DNA of 64,000 nucleotides from a virus: the IMG/VR virus record IMGVR_UViG_3300025872_000037, positions 62,001 through 126,000 of that record. One strand, written 5' to 3'. Shown in pieces: positions 20,014 to 27,518 of the stretch. The number at the start of each line of letters is the position of its first letter. The stretch's first letter is position 1. Made by a program: the position numbers and the translations under genes. The notes under the pieces were generated by a model. It saw nothing but the letters and a program-made list of their open reading frames with translations. It made no database searches and was not told the origin of the DNA.

Positions 20014-21015
20014 CTACTGTAAGGTAGGCGCAGATGGTGGAGGTGAAGGCGGAGGTACCGTTGTTGGTGCTTCCGCCTTTTTCTTTGCAAAGTGTGGTTT
20101 GCCCTTCGGATCTAATAGCACCATTGCAAGCACGCCCAATCCCATCACTGTCGCAACAACCCAGAACGGAATTGTGGCAGCGACATATGACAGGCCAAGC
20201 ATTGCAATACCAGAGACAATAAACGTCGGTGATTTCATCAGGAATCCGATCAGCAGCAGTAGAATACCCACGCCCAGCAGTGCCTTAACAATCCATCCGA
20301 CCATCTCAAGACGCTGCTTTTCTTTTGCAATCTCGACAGCATCTTTAGCTTCTTTAAGCATTCGTTCACGTTCTGCAGCTTGTTCTTCCTGAATCTTTTT
20401 TAGCGCAGTCGCTTGATCCATACGAAGCTTTACCTTTTCTGCTTCCTTCTTCTTGACAAGCGCATCGGCTTCCTCATAGCGTTTAGCAGCAGCTTGCGCC
20501 TCTTTGGTTTTTGCTTCGTACTTCTTTGTAATATCGACGAGTTCCTTCTTAACATCTTCCAGTATTTCTGCATCGATTGCTTTCTTCTTAGGATCAGGCA
20601 CTGGCATTAGCATTTCCGCGTTTTCCTTGGCCTTGAGATTTGCAATCAGTACTCGCTTGTCGAGACCTACTACCTCTTCTGTAGCAGAAATGATGCCGTA
20701 GTTGATCTCTGAAATCTTGTCGAAATTCTCGTTGTCTACCTTTTCGCGTGCTGCATAAGCCGCTGCTAACTCCTGGCGAAACTTTTCGTATTGTGCCTCG
20801 AGTGCTCTGCGCGCTTCAGCTTCGCGCCGAGCAATTTCTGTCATACGATCCACTGCGCCTGCTGTTGCCGTTGCGCCTGCGACAGTACCCGAGGTGTCGC
20901 CATTATTCTTATTGAGTCGATCACCTAGCGACCCTATCTTACTTCCTAAACCCATCAGCATTTGGCAACCAGTGAGCAAAAATAGTAAAGGTAATACTGC
21001 AAGTAATCGCATCAT
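20014..21015 (-). CDS. Coiled-coil lipoprotein with C-terminal membrane segments
   Basis: 333 residues on the minus strand. Signal peptide with lipobox LLTGC (Cys about residue 17), then a long charged coiled coil (about 55-235, rich in Ala, Glu, Lys), then hydrophobic stretches (ALLGVGILLLLIGFL, then a second pair), and a Pro-rich tail. The combination of a lipidated N-terminus and membrane segments near the C-terminus could span the envelope. It is a late gene: TATAAATA on the minus strand lies 7 nt before its start. Possible spanin-like or envelope role; not recognised. Confidence 0.75.
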   Translation of the reverse strand: MMRLLAVLPLLFLLTGCQMLMGLGSKIGSLGDRLNKNNGDTSGTVAGATATAGAVDRMTEIARREAEARRALEAQYEKFRQELAAAYAAREKVDNENFDKISEINYGIISATEEVVGLDKRVLIANLKAKENAEMLMPVPDPKKKAIDAEILEDVKKELVDITKKYEAKTKEAQAAAKRYEEADALVKKKEAEKVKLRMDQATALKKIQEEQAAERERMLKEAKDAVEIAKEKQRLEMVGWIVKALLGVGILLLLIGFLMKSPTFIVSGIAMLGLSYVAATIPFWVVATVMGLGVLAMVLLDPKGKPHFAKKKAEAPTTVPPPSPPPSAPTLQ

Positions 21016-21021
21016 TCCGAG

Positions 21022-21035
21022 CTATTTATAAATAG
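21022..21035. promoter_or_regulatory. Palindromic bidirectional late promoter
   Basis: CTATTTATAAATAG is a perfect 14-bp palindrome holding TATAAATA on the plus strand (21027-21034) and on the minus strand (21023-21030). Start codons lie 7 nt away on each side (21042 and 21015). Confidence 0.75.
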
Positions 21036-21041
21036 ACCCAC

Positions 21042-21617
21042 ATGGAGAATATTGCTAAAAGTGAATGCGGCAGAGTCCATGGGCCTAATTGGCTCAAATG
21101 GATAGGACATCTTAAGGGTAAGCCCAACATTGTTGGCATGGAACTTGGCACTTTTCAGGGTGATTCTGCTCAATGGTTTCTTGACAACATCTTTACTGAC
21201 CCTACTAGCAAGTATATCTGTGTTGATCCATTCACAGGATCAGTCGAGCATTCTATCGCAAGAATTGACTGCACGAAGAACGAGTCAATCACCCGCGAAA
21301 AGCTCAAGCAATATTCTAATGTCGTCATTCATACAGAGTATTCAAATCAGCTGCTCTGGGGTAGCAATCTCCAGCTTGATTTTGTTTACATCGATGCTGC
21401 GCACGATGCAATGAACGTGCTACGCGATGCAGTACTTTCATTTGAAATACTAAGGCCGGGTGGCGTGATAGTATTTGATGACTACAGCTGGCGCGTAATG
21501 CCGCGAGACATTGATTGCCCAGGAGTAGCAATTGATGCATTTGCCACGTGCTATGCGGATCACATCGAATTTCTAGGAAAAGGATCGCAATACGCGATTC
21601 GCAAACTCAATAAATAA
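21042..21617 (+). CDS. Class I SAM-dependent methyltransferase
   Basis: 191 residues. VGMELGTFQGDSAQWFL is the SAM-binding glycine motif, FVYIDAAHD the following acidic motif and LRPGGVIVFDDY the late motif, as in the Methyltransf_24-like group that modifies sugars or small molecules. It is followed by a beta-helix protein and a glycosyltransferase, suggesting a surface-glycan or virion-decoration cassette. Confidence 0.8.
   Translation: MENIAKSECGRVHGPNWLKWIGHLKGKPNIVGMELGTFQGDSAQWFLDNIFTDPTSKYICVDPFTGSVEHSIARIDCTKNESITREKLKQYSNVVIHTEYSNQLLWGSNLQLDFVYIDAAHDAMNVLRDAVLSFEILRPGGVIVFDDYSWRVMPRDIDCPGVAIDAFATCYADHIEFLGKGSQYAIRKLNK
21609..21616 (+). promoter_or_regulatory. Late-promoter-like element
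   Basis: AATAAATA, overlapping the methyltransferase stop codon and 7 nt before the start at 21624. Confidence 0.5.
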
Positions 21618-21623
21618 ATCACT

Positions 21624-21878
21624 ATGGTCGCTACAATTCTTAAAGTACTTGCCGCAGAAACTTCTGTTGGAACCGCTGGATCCACGCTAAATGGTCATCA
21701 GCTTATTCGCGTTTACAATAGCACTGCGAGCGATGTTTTGGTCACAATTAAAAATGCATCGGATGTTACTACTGGTAGCTTTACGCTAAAGACTTACACC
21801 GAAGCATTTGTTCGCAAAATGCCTGCCGAAAGCATTTCTGCTTCTGCCACAATTAAAATGGCTCCGGTTTCTTTCTAA
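21624..21878 (+). CDS. Small beta-rich virion-type protein, unknown
   Basis: 84 residues, beta-rich (LIRVYNSTASDVLVTIKN, TGSFTLKTYTEAFVRK). Similar short proteins occur in tail and decoration regions of marine T4-like phages; function unknown. One base separates its stop from the next start. Confidence 0.65.
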   Translation: MVATILKVLAAETSVGTAGSTLNGHQLIRVYNSTASDVLVTIKNASDVTTGSFTLKTYTEAFVRKMPAESISASATIKMAPVSF

Positions 21879-21879
21879 T

Positions 21880-22470
21880 ATGGCAGCCGACAAAAATTAC
21901 GAGTCGCACGCTGGAGAAAACGGCACTGTGATTGAGAACCGCGTCTTTCCAGATACTGGAATCAACGCACTTGATTACTCAGATATTCTGAAGTTCTCGA
22001 ATAGCACAAACTGTGTTGTCGAGGGCTGCACAATTCATGGCGGCAAGGAAGATTGTATCGATGTGGTGCGTGGCTCAAACTACAAGATCTTCAACACCAC
22101 TCTGATTCCGTTTCATAATGGAATCACGCTGAAGGGATCAATTGATGGTGTGCTGCTCGACAACGTGCTATTTGATGGTCATGGAAAAGACTGCGATATC
22201 GACATTGGTCAGTTTGACAATTACTGGTGGATCGGTCGTGCACCTACTCGCAACGTCACACTCAATAATCTTAAGTCCACGGATGGCAAGCCAGTGATCG
22301 TTCGTCTTTGGGATGCAGCTGTTCCAACTATCACGAATTCAAACGTGAAGATCATTAAGGTGCCGAAGCTGCTTTGGTGGCCATACTTTGTCTTCCGTGC
22401 TGCTCAGACGCGCGGATATAAGAACGTTGCAAAGCCAGTAGATTCAACTACCTTCATCAAGACCAAGTGA
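21880..22470 (+). CDS. Parallel beta-helix (pectate-lyase-like) protein
   Basis: 196 residues from ATG 21880. Repeating turns of the type NCVVEGCTIHGGKEDCIDVV, NYKIFNTTLIPF and GVLLDNVLFDGHGKDCDIDI mark a right-handed parallel beta-helix. It may cleave or bind polysaccharide, or decorate the virion. It overlaps the next gene by 4 nt (GTGA). Confidence 0.7.
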   Translation: MAADKNYESHAGENGTVIENRVFPDTGINALDYSDILKFSNSTNCVVEGCTIHGGKEDCIDVVRGSNYKIFNTTLIPFHNGITLKGSIDGVLLDNVLFDGHGKDCDIDIGQFDNYWWIGRAPTRNVTLNNLKSTDGKPVIVRLWDAAVPTITNSNVKIIKVPKLLWWPYFVFRAAQTRGYKNVAKPVDSTTFIKTK

Positions 22471-23216
22471 ACATTCAGGTTCTGATCCTCGCCTTTAACG
22501 AGGAAACTATATTACCCTACACGCTGCGGCACTACCGCACGTTTGCAGACAAGATACTAGTTTACGATGCATTCTCGACAGACAATAGCCGTAACATCTG
22601 TCGAGAATACGGAGCAATAGTGCAGGATTGGAAGACTGATGGTCTAAATGATGCGGTAGCAAAGCATATCAAGAATACCGGCTGGATCAATAACCACAAG
22701 TCAGACTGGGTAATTTGTGTAGATGCAGATGAGCTGATCTACTTTCCAAAGGGTGTTCAGTATACGCTCGAGCAGTACGATTCGCAAAAGCTAGGTGTGA
22801 TCAAGCCATATGGATTTGAGATGTTCAGCGAAACAATGCCCACTACATCTGGTCAGATTTACGATGAGATCAAGATGGGTGGTCGCGATGATAAGTGGTA
22901 TGGAAAGCCAGTACTGTTCTCGCCCAGACGACTACGCAGCATAGATTTTTCTGCAGGTGCTCATACCTGCACTTGGATCGACATTGATGGAAATGATCGG
23001 CAGTGTCCATCACCAGAGGTTGAACCACCAACATACTTATTGCATTATCACCACATCGGGCCAATCGAAAGAATTGCAGCGCGTTATGACGCCACTCGTG
23101 CTCGTCTATCTAAAACAAATGTGGACAATAAGTGGGGAAATTTTGACCCTGGAATAAAACACGCGCAAGATAAGCGTAAAGCAATAAGCAAAACGCTCCA
23201 TCAGGTAATAGCCTAG
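22467..23216 (+). CDS. Glycosyltransferase family 2 protein
   Basis: 249 residues with a GTG start. VLILAFNEETILPYTLRHY and LVYDAFSTDN form the nucleotide-sugar binding start, and VICVDADELIYF is the DxD-type metal motif. It has no membrane segment, so it probably adds sugar in the cytoplasm, to phage DNA, proteins or lipid-linked glycan. Part of the methyltransferase/beta-helix cassette. Confidence 0.85.
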   Translation: MNIQVLILAFNEETILPYTLRHYRTFADKILVYDAFSTDNSRNICREYGAIVQDWKTDGLNDAVAKHIKNTGWINNHKSDWVICVDADELIYFPKGVQYTLEQYDSQKLGVIKPYGFEMFSETMPTTSGQIYDEIKMGGRDDKWYGKPVLFSPRRLRSIDFSAGAHTCTWIDIDGNDRQCPSPEVEPPTYLLHYHHIGPIERIAARYDATRARLSKTNVDNKWGNFDPGIKHAQDKRKAISKTLHQVIA

Positions 23217-23233
23217 GTAATAGCTCAAGAATC

Positions 23234-23241
23234 TATAAATA
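23234..23241 (+). promoter_or_regulatory. T4-like late promoter overlapping a start codon
   Basis: TATAAATA whose last base is the A of the annotated ATG at 23241. A transcript from it would begin inside the gene. Confidence 0.5.
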
Positions 23242-23429
23242 TGGATGACGCCTCACCCAGCGTCACCTTTATGGATTCAAAATCTCCAGCTGAAGAAAGA
23301 GCAAAGAAAATAGCAATTCAGTCGATTGCCTATCAAGGCGACCGAGTGTTAGATGCTATCTATGCTCTTGTGATTGGCGCAGCAATGGGATTTACTTTGG
23401 GTTTTATGGTTTCAGCATTACTTACCTAA
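23241..23429 (+). CDS. Small membrane protein, unknown
   Basis: 62 residues from ATG 23241. If the overlapping late promoter is used, the true start may instead be ATG 23271, giving 52 residues. One hydrophobic segment (AIYALVIGAAMGFTLGFMVS) near the C-terminus. Unknown. Confidence 0.6.
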   Translation: MDDASPSVTFMDSKSPAEERAKKIAIQSIAYQGDRVLDAIYALVIGAAMGFTLGFMVSALLT

Positions 23430-23430
23430 T

Positions 23431-23691
23431 ATGAGCGCAAACGAAGATCCTATTTTTGATTTTGGATTTACAGCAGTTGACGAGAACGAACTGGAGGTCA
23501 CAAAGCAAGTTGATGTGGCGTACCAGCGCGTTGCCGAGCACGAGGACAAGCTTAATCGGCTTTATAATGCAATACTTCCTCTCCTACAGAATCTAAAGAA
23601 GAACCCAGAAAAGGAATACATTAAGTGGCCTAATCGCGTCAAGAAGGTAGAGGAGTTTGAGACATTCATCGCCAAGATCATCACTGAATGA
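23431..23691 (+). CDS. Conserved T4-like small protein
   Basis: 86 residues from ATG 23431. DFGFTAVDENELEV and KLNRLYNAILPLLQNLKKNP, followed by YIKWPNRVKKVEEF, form a pattern repeatedly seen in cyanophage-like T4 relatives. No known function. It overlaps the next gene by 4 nt (ATGA). Confidence 0.75.
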   Translation: MSANEDPIFDFGFTAVDENELEVTKQVDVAYQRVAEHEDKLNRLYNAILPLLQNLKKNPEKEYIKWPNRVKKVEEFETFIAKIITE

Positions 23692-23972
23692 ACTTCGAGA
23701 CCTTCAAGTCAATAATGGATTTGGGCTTCTCGGTAGCCGCAGTGGCTGTCGGCGGAGTCTTCATAGTGATCTTACTGAAGTACATCCTGGCCGGAGTTGT
23801 TTCAGATGTGGAATCGCTCAACGGTCTGGCTACGATGTTGAACAATCGTATTCGTACCATGAATAACGATCTGATTAGGATTGACGCTCTTGTATCCTCG
23901 CGCTTTGGTCTGAGAGTCGATCTAGAAAGATTGGCGCGTACTGACGGAAAGACCGATGCAAGAAGAGATTAA
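23688..23972 (+). CDS. Small one-pass membrane protein
   Basis: 94 residues. Membrane segment VAAVAVGGVFIVILLKYILA, then a helical region (ATMLNNRIRTMNNDLIRIDA) probably in a coiled coil. It is similar in layout to the next gene, hinting at duplication or a two-part complex. Confidence 0.65.
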   Translation: MNFETFKSIMDLGFSVAAVAVGGVFIVILLKYILAGVVSDVESLNGLATMLNNRIRTMNNDLIRIDALVSSRFGLRVDLERLARTDGKTDARRD

Positions 23973-24312
23973 TACTTTTAAAAATGCAGTAAACCAATAC
24001 GGCCTGCCCATCATGGCTGCGGGCGGCATGGGATACTTCATTTACTTCGTCTGGAAATTTGTGACTGAAAATATCAACTCGAAGCTATCAGAAGCAAAGA
24101 AAACGATGATTGCTCTGATCGATAGAATCCGTATGCTCGATAACGATCTGATTCGTCTTGAGCAAAAGATCAATACTGCTATCGAGGTACAACGCGGCGA
24201 AAATCCAATAAGCCGCACAAACCCTCCAATACCAAAACCGGATGAAACAAAACCGCAACCAGTCATCAGACACGTGGATGCTTCTAACTCTAGCAATAAT
24301 CCTGTTTCTTAG
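23956..24312 (+). CDS. Small one-pass membrane protein with coiled coil
   Basis: 118 residues. Membrane segment IMAAGGMGYFIYFVWKFV, then coiled-coil IDRIRMLDNDLIRLEQKI, which closely parallels the NNRIRTMNNDLIRID helix of the preceding gene, and a Pro-rich tail. It overlaps csgF by 71 nt, so these membrane genes lead directly into the curli operon. Confidence 0.65.
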   Translation: MQEEINTFKNAVNQYGLPIMAAGGMGYFIYFVWKFVTENINSKLSEAKKTMIALIDRIRMLDNDLIRLEQKINTAIEVQRGENPISRTNPPIPKPDETKPQPVIRHVDASNSSNNPVS

Positions 24313-24742
24313 CATAATGCCATCTTGTGTCCGTGGATCGGACATGGTGCATTCGTTTAAGTCTCCAGCATTCAACGGTATCGGGTATTCATCTCATGTT
24401 TTTACTCAGGAGAATTTAGCACGTACTCGAAAGCAGACAATTAAGGACGTTGCGAAGGCAGAGGCAGAAAATCTTAAGCTTGCAGGGCAGAATACTCCGC
24501 TGAATAACTTCATCGTTAATCTTCAGGCAAGAATCTACTCGCAGCTTGCATCTCAGGTTACCGACGAGATCTTCAATGCATCGGGTGCTACTTTTGGCGT
24601 TATCAATTTGCAAGGTGGAGCAACAGTAACATGGAATAGAGCAGGGGATTTTGTCACTCTGTACATCGTCGATCCTTCTACAGGAAATACGACTTCAATT
24701 CAGGTGCCAGTAGGATCGCTAGGCACTCCTCCAAACGGATGA
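24242..24742 (+). CDS. csgF: CsgF-like curli assembly protein
   Basis: 166 residues. Signal peptide (LLTLAIILFLSIMPSC), then the CsgF opening VHSFKSPAFNGIGY and a C-terminal LYIVDPSTGNTTSIQVP that parallels the DxxTGxxTxIxV ending of CsgF. In curli, CsgF caps the CsgG pore on the outer face and couples secretion to fibre nucleation. The overlap with csgG (ATGA) supports this identity. The middle Ala/Gln-rich helical region is longer than I expect from CsgF. Confidence 0.85.
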   Translation: MKQNRNQSSDTWMLLTLAIILFLSIMPSCVRGSDMVHSFKSPAFNGIGYSSHVFTQENLARTRKQTIKDVAKAEAENLKLAGQNTPLNNFIVNLQARIYSQLASQVTDEIFNASGATFGVINLQGGATVTWNRAGDFVTLYIVDPSTGNTTSIQVPVGSLGTPPNG

Positions 24743-25554
24743 TACGAGCGCTGATAGCAATTACGCTGGGGCTGTCTTTAGTTGGCTGTGGCTCGCTGCC
24801 GAGATCGCCGCGCATTATCGAAGCGCCGTTGGCTCAACAGTCACCATTGCAGAAGCAACTCAATTCTCTGCCAACAATGGATGGCAGCCGAATCACGATT
24901 GCTGTCTATACATTTGCTGACAAGACTGGACAGAGAAAAACAGTTGATCAGTATGCATCCTTTTCTTCGGCCGTTACTCAAGGTGCAGAATCATGGTTGA
25001 TCGATGCACTCAGAATTGCAGGACAGGGCAAGTGGTTTCAGGTTCTAGAACGCGCATCTCTGGACAATCTTATCAAGGAACGGCAGTTGATCGCGCAGAC
25101 ACGAGAATCCTTCTTCGGTAAAGAGGCCGAAAAACTATCACCACTACTTTTTGCGGGAATCATCGCAGAAGGCGGGATTATCGGATACGACACTAACGTA
25201 CTGACAGGAGGAGCCGGTGCCAGCTTACTTGGAATCTCTGGTAGCACTCAGTACCGCAAAGATGTAGTTACTGTTTCGCTTCGATTCATTTCAGTTCAAA
25301 CTGGCGAGGTCCTACTGTCTGTGGCTGTCACAAAGACAATCACAAGTGTCGCGACCTCCGGAAACCTTTTTAAGTTTTATGAGCATGGAGTAACTCCCGC
25401 AGAATCGGAAATTGGCCTGACTGCAAACGAACCCAACACAATTGCGGTTCGCAGTGCTATTGACCAGGCTGTGATTGAAATCATATATCAGGGAGCCAAA
25501 ACTGGATTATGGAAATTCGTCACAGCTAACAACCAACCCACAACCGACAAATGA
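24739..25554 (+). CDS. csgG: CsgG-like curli secretion channel lipoprotein
   Basis: 271 residues, the normal CsgG length. Lipobox LSLVGCGS (Cys17). Then ITIAVYTFADKTGQRK, FSSAVTQGAESWLIDAL, LERASLDNLIKERQLI, LLFAGIIAEGGIIGYDTN and DVVTVSLRFISVQTGEVLLS, all hallmarks of CsgG in the right order. CsgG forms the nine-membered outer-membrane pore that secretes curli subunits. It is translated by overlap between csgF and the curlin-like gene. Confidence 0.95.
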   Translation: MIRALIAITLGLSLVGCGSLPRSPRIIEAPLAQQSPLQKQLNSLPTMDGSRITIAVYTFADKTGQRKTVDQYASFSSAVTQGAESWLIDALRIAGQGKWFQVLERASLDNLIKERQLIAQTRESFFGKEAEKLSPLLFAGIIAEGGIIGYDTNVLTGGAGASLLGISGSTQYRKDVVTVSLRFISVQTGEVLLSVAVTKTITSVATSGNLFKFYEHGVTPAESEIGLTANEPNTIAVRSAIDQAVIEIIYQGAKTGLWKFVTANNQPTTDK

Positions 25555-26357
25555 AGACCTCAGTCGTAGCACTCACACTGCTTCTGCTCTCAGCTGCGAC
25601 AGCACTGGCTCAGAATCAGATATACATAAATCAAATAACAACTGGTGGAAACACCACGCTCGTTCAGGTTGGAAGCCTGAACAAAATCGGCACTTCGGCT
25701 GCAGCCCAAAGTGACATCACTGGAGATAACATCGTGTTCGAGATGCGCCAAATCGGCAATAGTAATGACACGAAGTTCTCCATTGCTAGCGCCAATAATC
25801 TGAAATTACTGACAGTTGCTACTGGCAACAGCAACACTCAACAGTATTACTTCAGCGGCGCCAGCAACAATGCAAACATACTGCTGAATGGAAACTCAAA
25901 CAAGTTCTTACTCAATGGAGATACCTCGGTGGATCACACATCGAATAGTGATACCACTAAGGCTACCTTCACCAATTCGGACCTTATCTTCAACGTTCAA
26001 GGTAATTCCAACGACCTGCGCTTTGGAATTAGTTCAGGTAAATACAACTACCTGGACTACTCGATCACTGGTGACTCCAATAACATCAAGTCCACCCAAA
26101 TCGGAAACCCAGGAGGCGCTGCTGCAAAAACTGGTCACGAGCAGACCGTTGTGCTTACAGGCTCAAGCAACAACCTGACAATCTATCAGGCCGGACTTGA
26201 AAAGCAGACTCTGAACTACACGATGACTGGATCGACAAATAACGTGCAGATTGTTCAGACAACTGCCGGTTATGCTCCGATTATGACTACAAATGGAACG
26301 AATGGACCTACTGGGCCATCACAGACTACAAATTCAATTACTCCTCCAGGAAATTGA
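25551..26357 (+). CDS. Curlin-like (CsgA/CsgB-type) repeat protein
   Basis: 268 residues. Sec signal peptide ending in ALA, then an N-terminal QNQIYINQI and about seven repeats of about 20-25 residues built around G(N/D/S)SN motifs: GNSNDTKF, GNSNTQQY, GNSNKFLL, GNSNDLRF, GDSNNIKS, GSSNNLTI, GSTNNVQI. This matches the Asn/Gln/Gly-rich repeats of curli subunits, although the exact Q-G-N spacing is looser than in E. coli CsgA. Likely exported through CsgG to form surface fibres or a decoy coat. Confidence 0.75.
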   Translation: MKTSVVALTLLLLSAATALAQNQIYINQITTGGNTTLVQVGSLNKIGTSAAAQSDITGDNIVFEMRQIGNSNDTKFSIASANNLKLLTVATGNSNTQQYYFSGASNNANILLNGNSNKFLLNGDTSVDHTSNSDTTKATFTNSDLIFNVQGNSNDLRFGISSGKYNYLDYSITGDSNNIKSTQIGNPGGAAAKTGHEQTVVLTGSSNNLTIYQAGLEKQTLNYTMTGSTNNVQIVQTTAGYAPIMTTNGTNGPTGPSQTTNSITPPGN

Positions 26358-26372
26358 TTTAGTCTTTAGATT

Positions 26373-27518
26373 ATGAAGTTTGGCCAGACAGCCGCTATTG
26401 CTTTAGCTTTAGCGGCTGCTTCGTCTGCAAAGGCTTATATCGGAAAGATGATGGAGGTCACTGGCCCTACGCAGATCGTGCGAGGCAAAGACAAGATTGA
26501 AGGTAAAGTAGAGGTTGGAGTTGAGATGAATGACTCAGTCGAGACTTTAAAATCTCGTGTGTCCATCACGTTCGAGGATAATACTAAGATGCAAGTCACA
26601 GAGTTCTCGAAGCTCAAGATCGATGAGTTCGTTTATGATCCAAAGAGTGGTAAAGGATCACTGTCTGTCAAGGCTGCATTCGGCACTGTGAGGTACGCAT
26701 CCGGAGCCATTGCCAAGAACAGTCGAGAAAACGTCAAGGTTCAGACTCCGACAGCCAAGGTTTCGGTGCGTGGTACTGACTTCTCTATGACGGTATCGGA
26801 GGACGGCAAGAGTCTGATCGTCCTTTTACCATCAAAGCCACTGGCGGCCGGAGGACCTCCGTTGGTTGGAGAGATCTCAGTGTCGAATCTCTCCGGAACT
26901 GTGATGCTCAATCAGGCGTATCAGGCCACATTCGTTGCGTCATCCACGATTGCACCGACAGTACCAGTGATACTAGACTTTCAGGATGAGTCAAAGATCA
27001 ACAATATGCTCATCGTGGAGACTCCGCGCCAGGTGTCTCAGGCTGTTAAAGAGCAAAAGAAAGAAAAGCAGAATCAATCTAGCAATGAAGAAGATAATAA
27101 ACCGAAAAGGGGAGCCAGCACAAAGTCTGAAAACAATAAGACTGCGGTTTCTCAGGTCGATACGCCACCAACTGCTGAAGCAGTGGCTCAGACAGAAGAG
27201 CCAGCTCCTGTCGAAACTAAGTTAGAATTGGCAGCAATCCAGCCTGCAGTATTGCAGGCGGCCGCTCAGGCAATCGAGAAGGTAGTGGCTCCAGCTGCGC
27301 CAGTTACTCCTGTTCTGGTAAGTATGACAACAAATCCTGGATGGTCTACAGATGGAGTGAATGCTATACTCTCGCTTGATAACAGCGGACAGATCCTGTA
27401 CTACACCACAAAAGCAAATGCCAGTCTGACAGTGGAGGTCACGACAGCAGCAGGTACTAAAACATACCCGCTAAACTTTGGCGATAAATCATCTGTGAAA
27501 GTAATACAAAAGAAATGA
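26373..27518 (+). CDS. FecR-domain protein
   Basis: 381 residues. Signal peptide (ALALAAASSAKA), then the FecR domain: TGPTQIVRGKDKIEGKVEVG, VSITFEDNTKMQVTEFSKLK and VKAAFGTVRYASGA, followed by VQTPTAKVSVRGTDFSM, the typical closing strand. A long Lys/Glu/Pro-rich linker and a C-terminal beta domain follow. FecR-domain proteins sense envelope signals. The gene overlaps the cyclase gene by 4 nt, a pairing known in bacteria, where FecR proteins lie beside CHASE2 cyclases. Confidence 0.85.
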   Translation: MKFGQTAAIALALAAASSAKAYIGKMMEVTGPTQIVRGKDKIEGKVEVGVEMNDSVETLKSRVSITFEDNTKMQVTEFSKLKIDEFVYDPKSGKGSLSVKAAFGTVRYASGAIAKNSRENVKVQTPTAKVSVRGTDFSMTVSEDGKSLIVLLPSKPLAAGGPPLVGEISVSNLSGTVMLNQAYQATFVASSTIAPTVPVILDFQDESKINNMLIVETPRQVSQAVKEQKKEKQNQSSNEEDNKPKRGASTKSENNKTAVSQVDTPPTAEAVAQTEEPAPVETKLELAAIQPAVLQAAAQAIEKVVAPAAPVTPVLVSMTTNPGWSTDGVNAILSLDNSGQILYYTTKANASLTVEVTTAAGTKTYPLNFGDKSSVKVIQKK

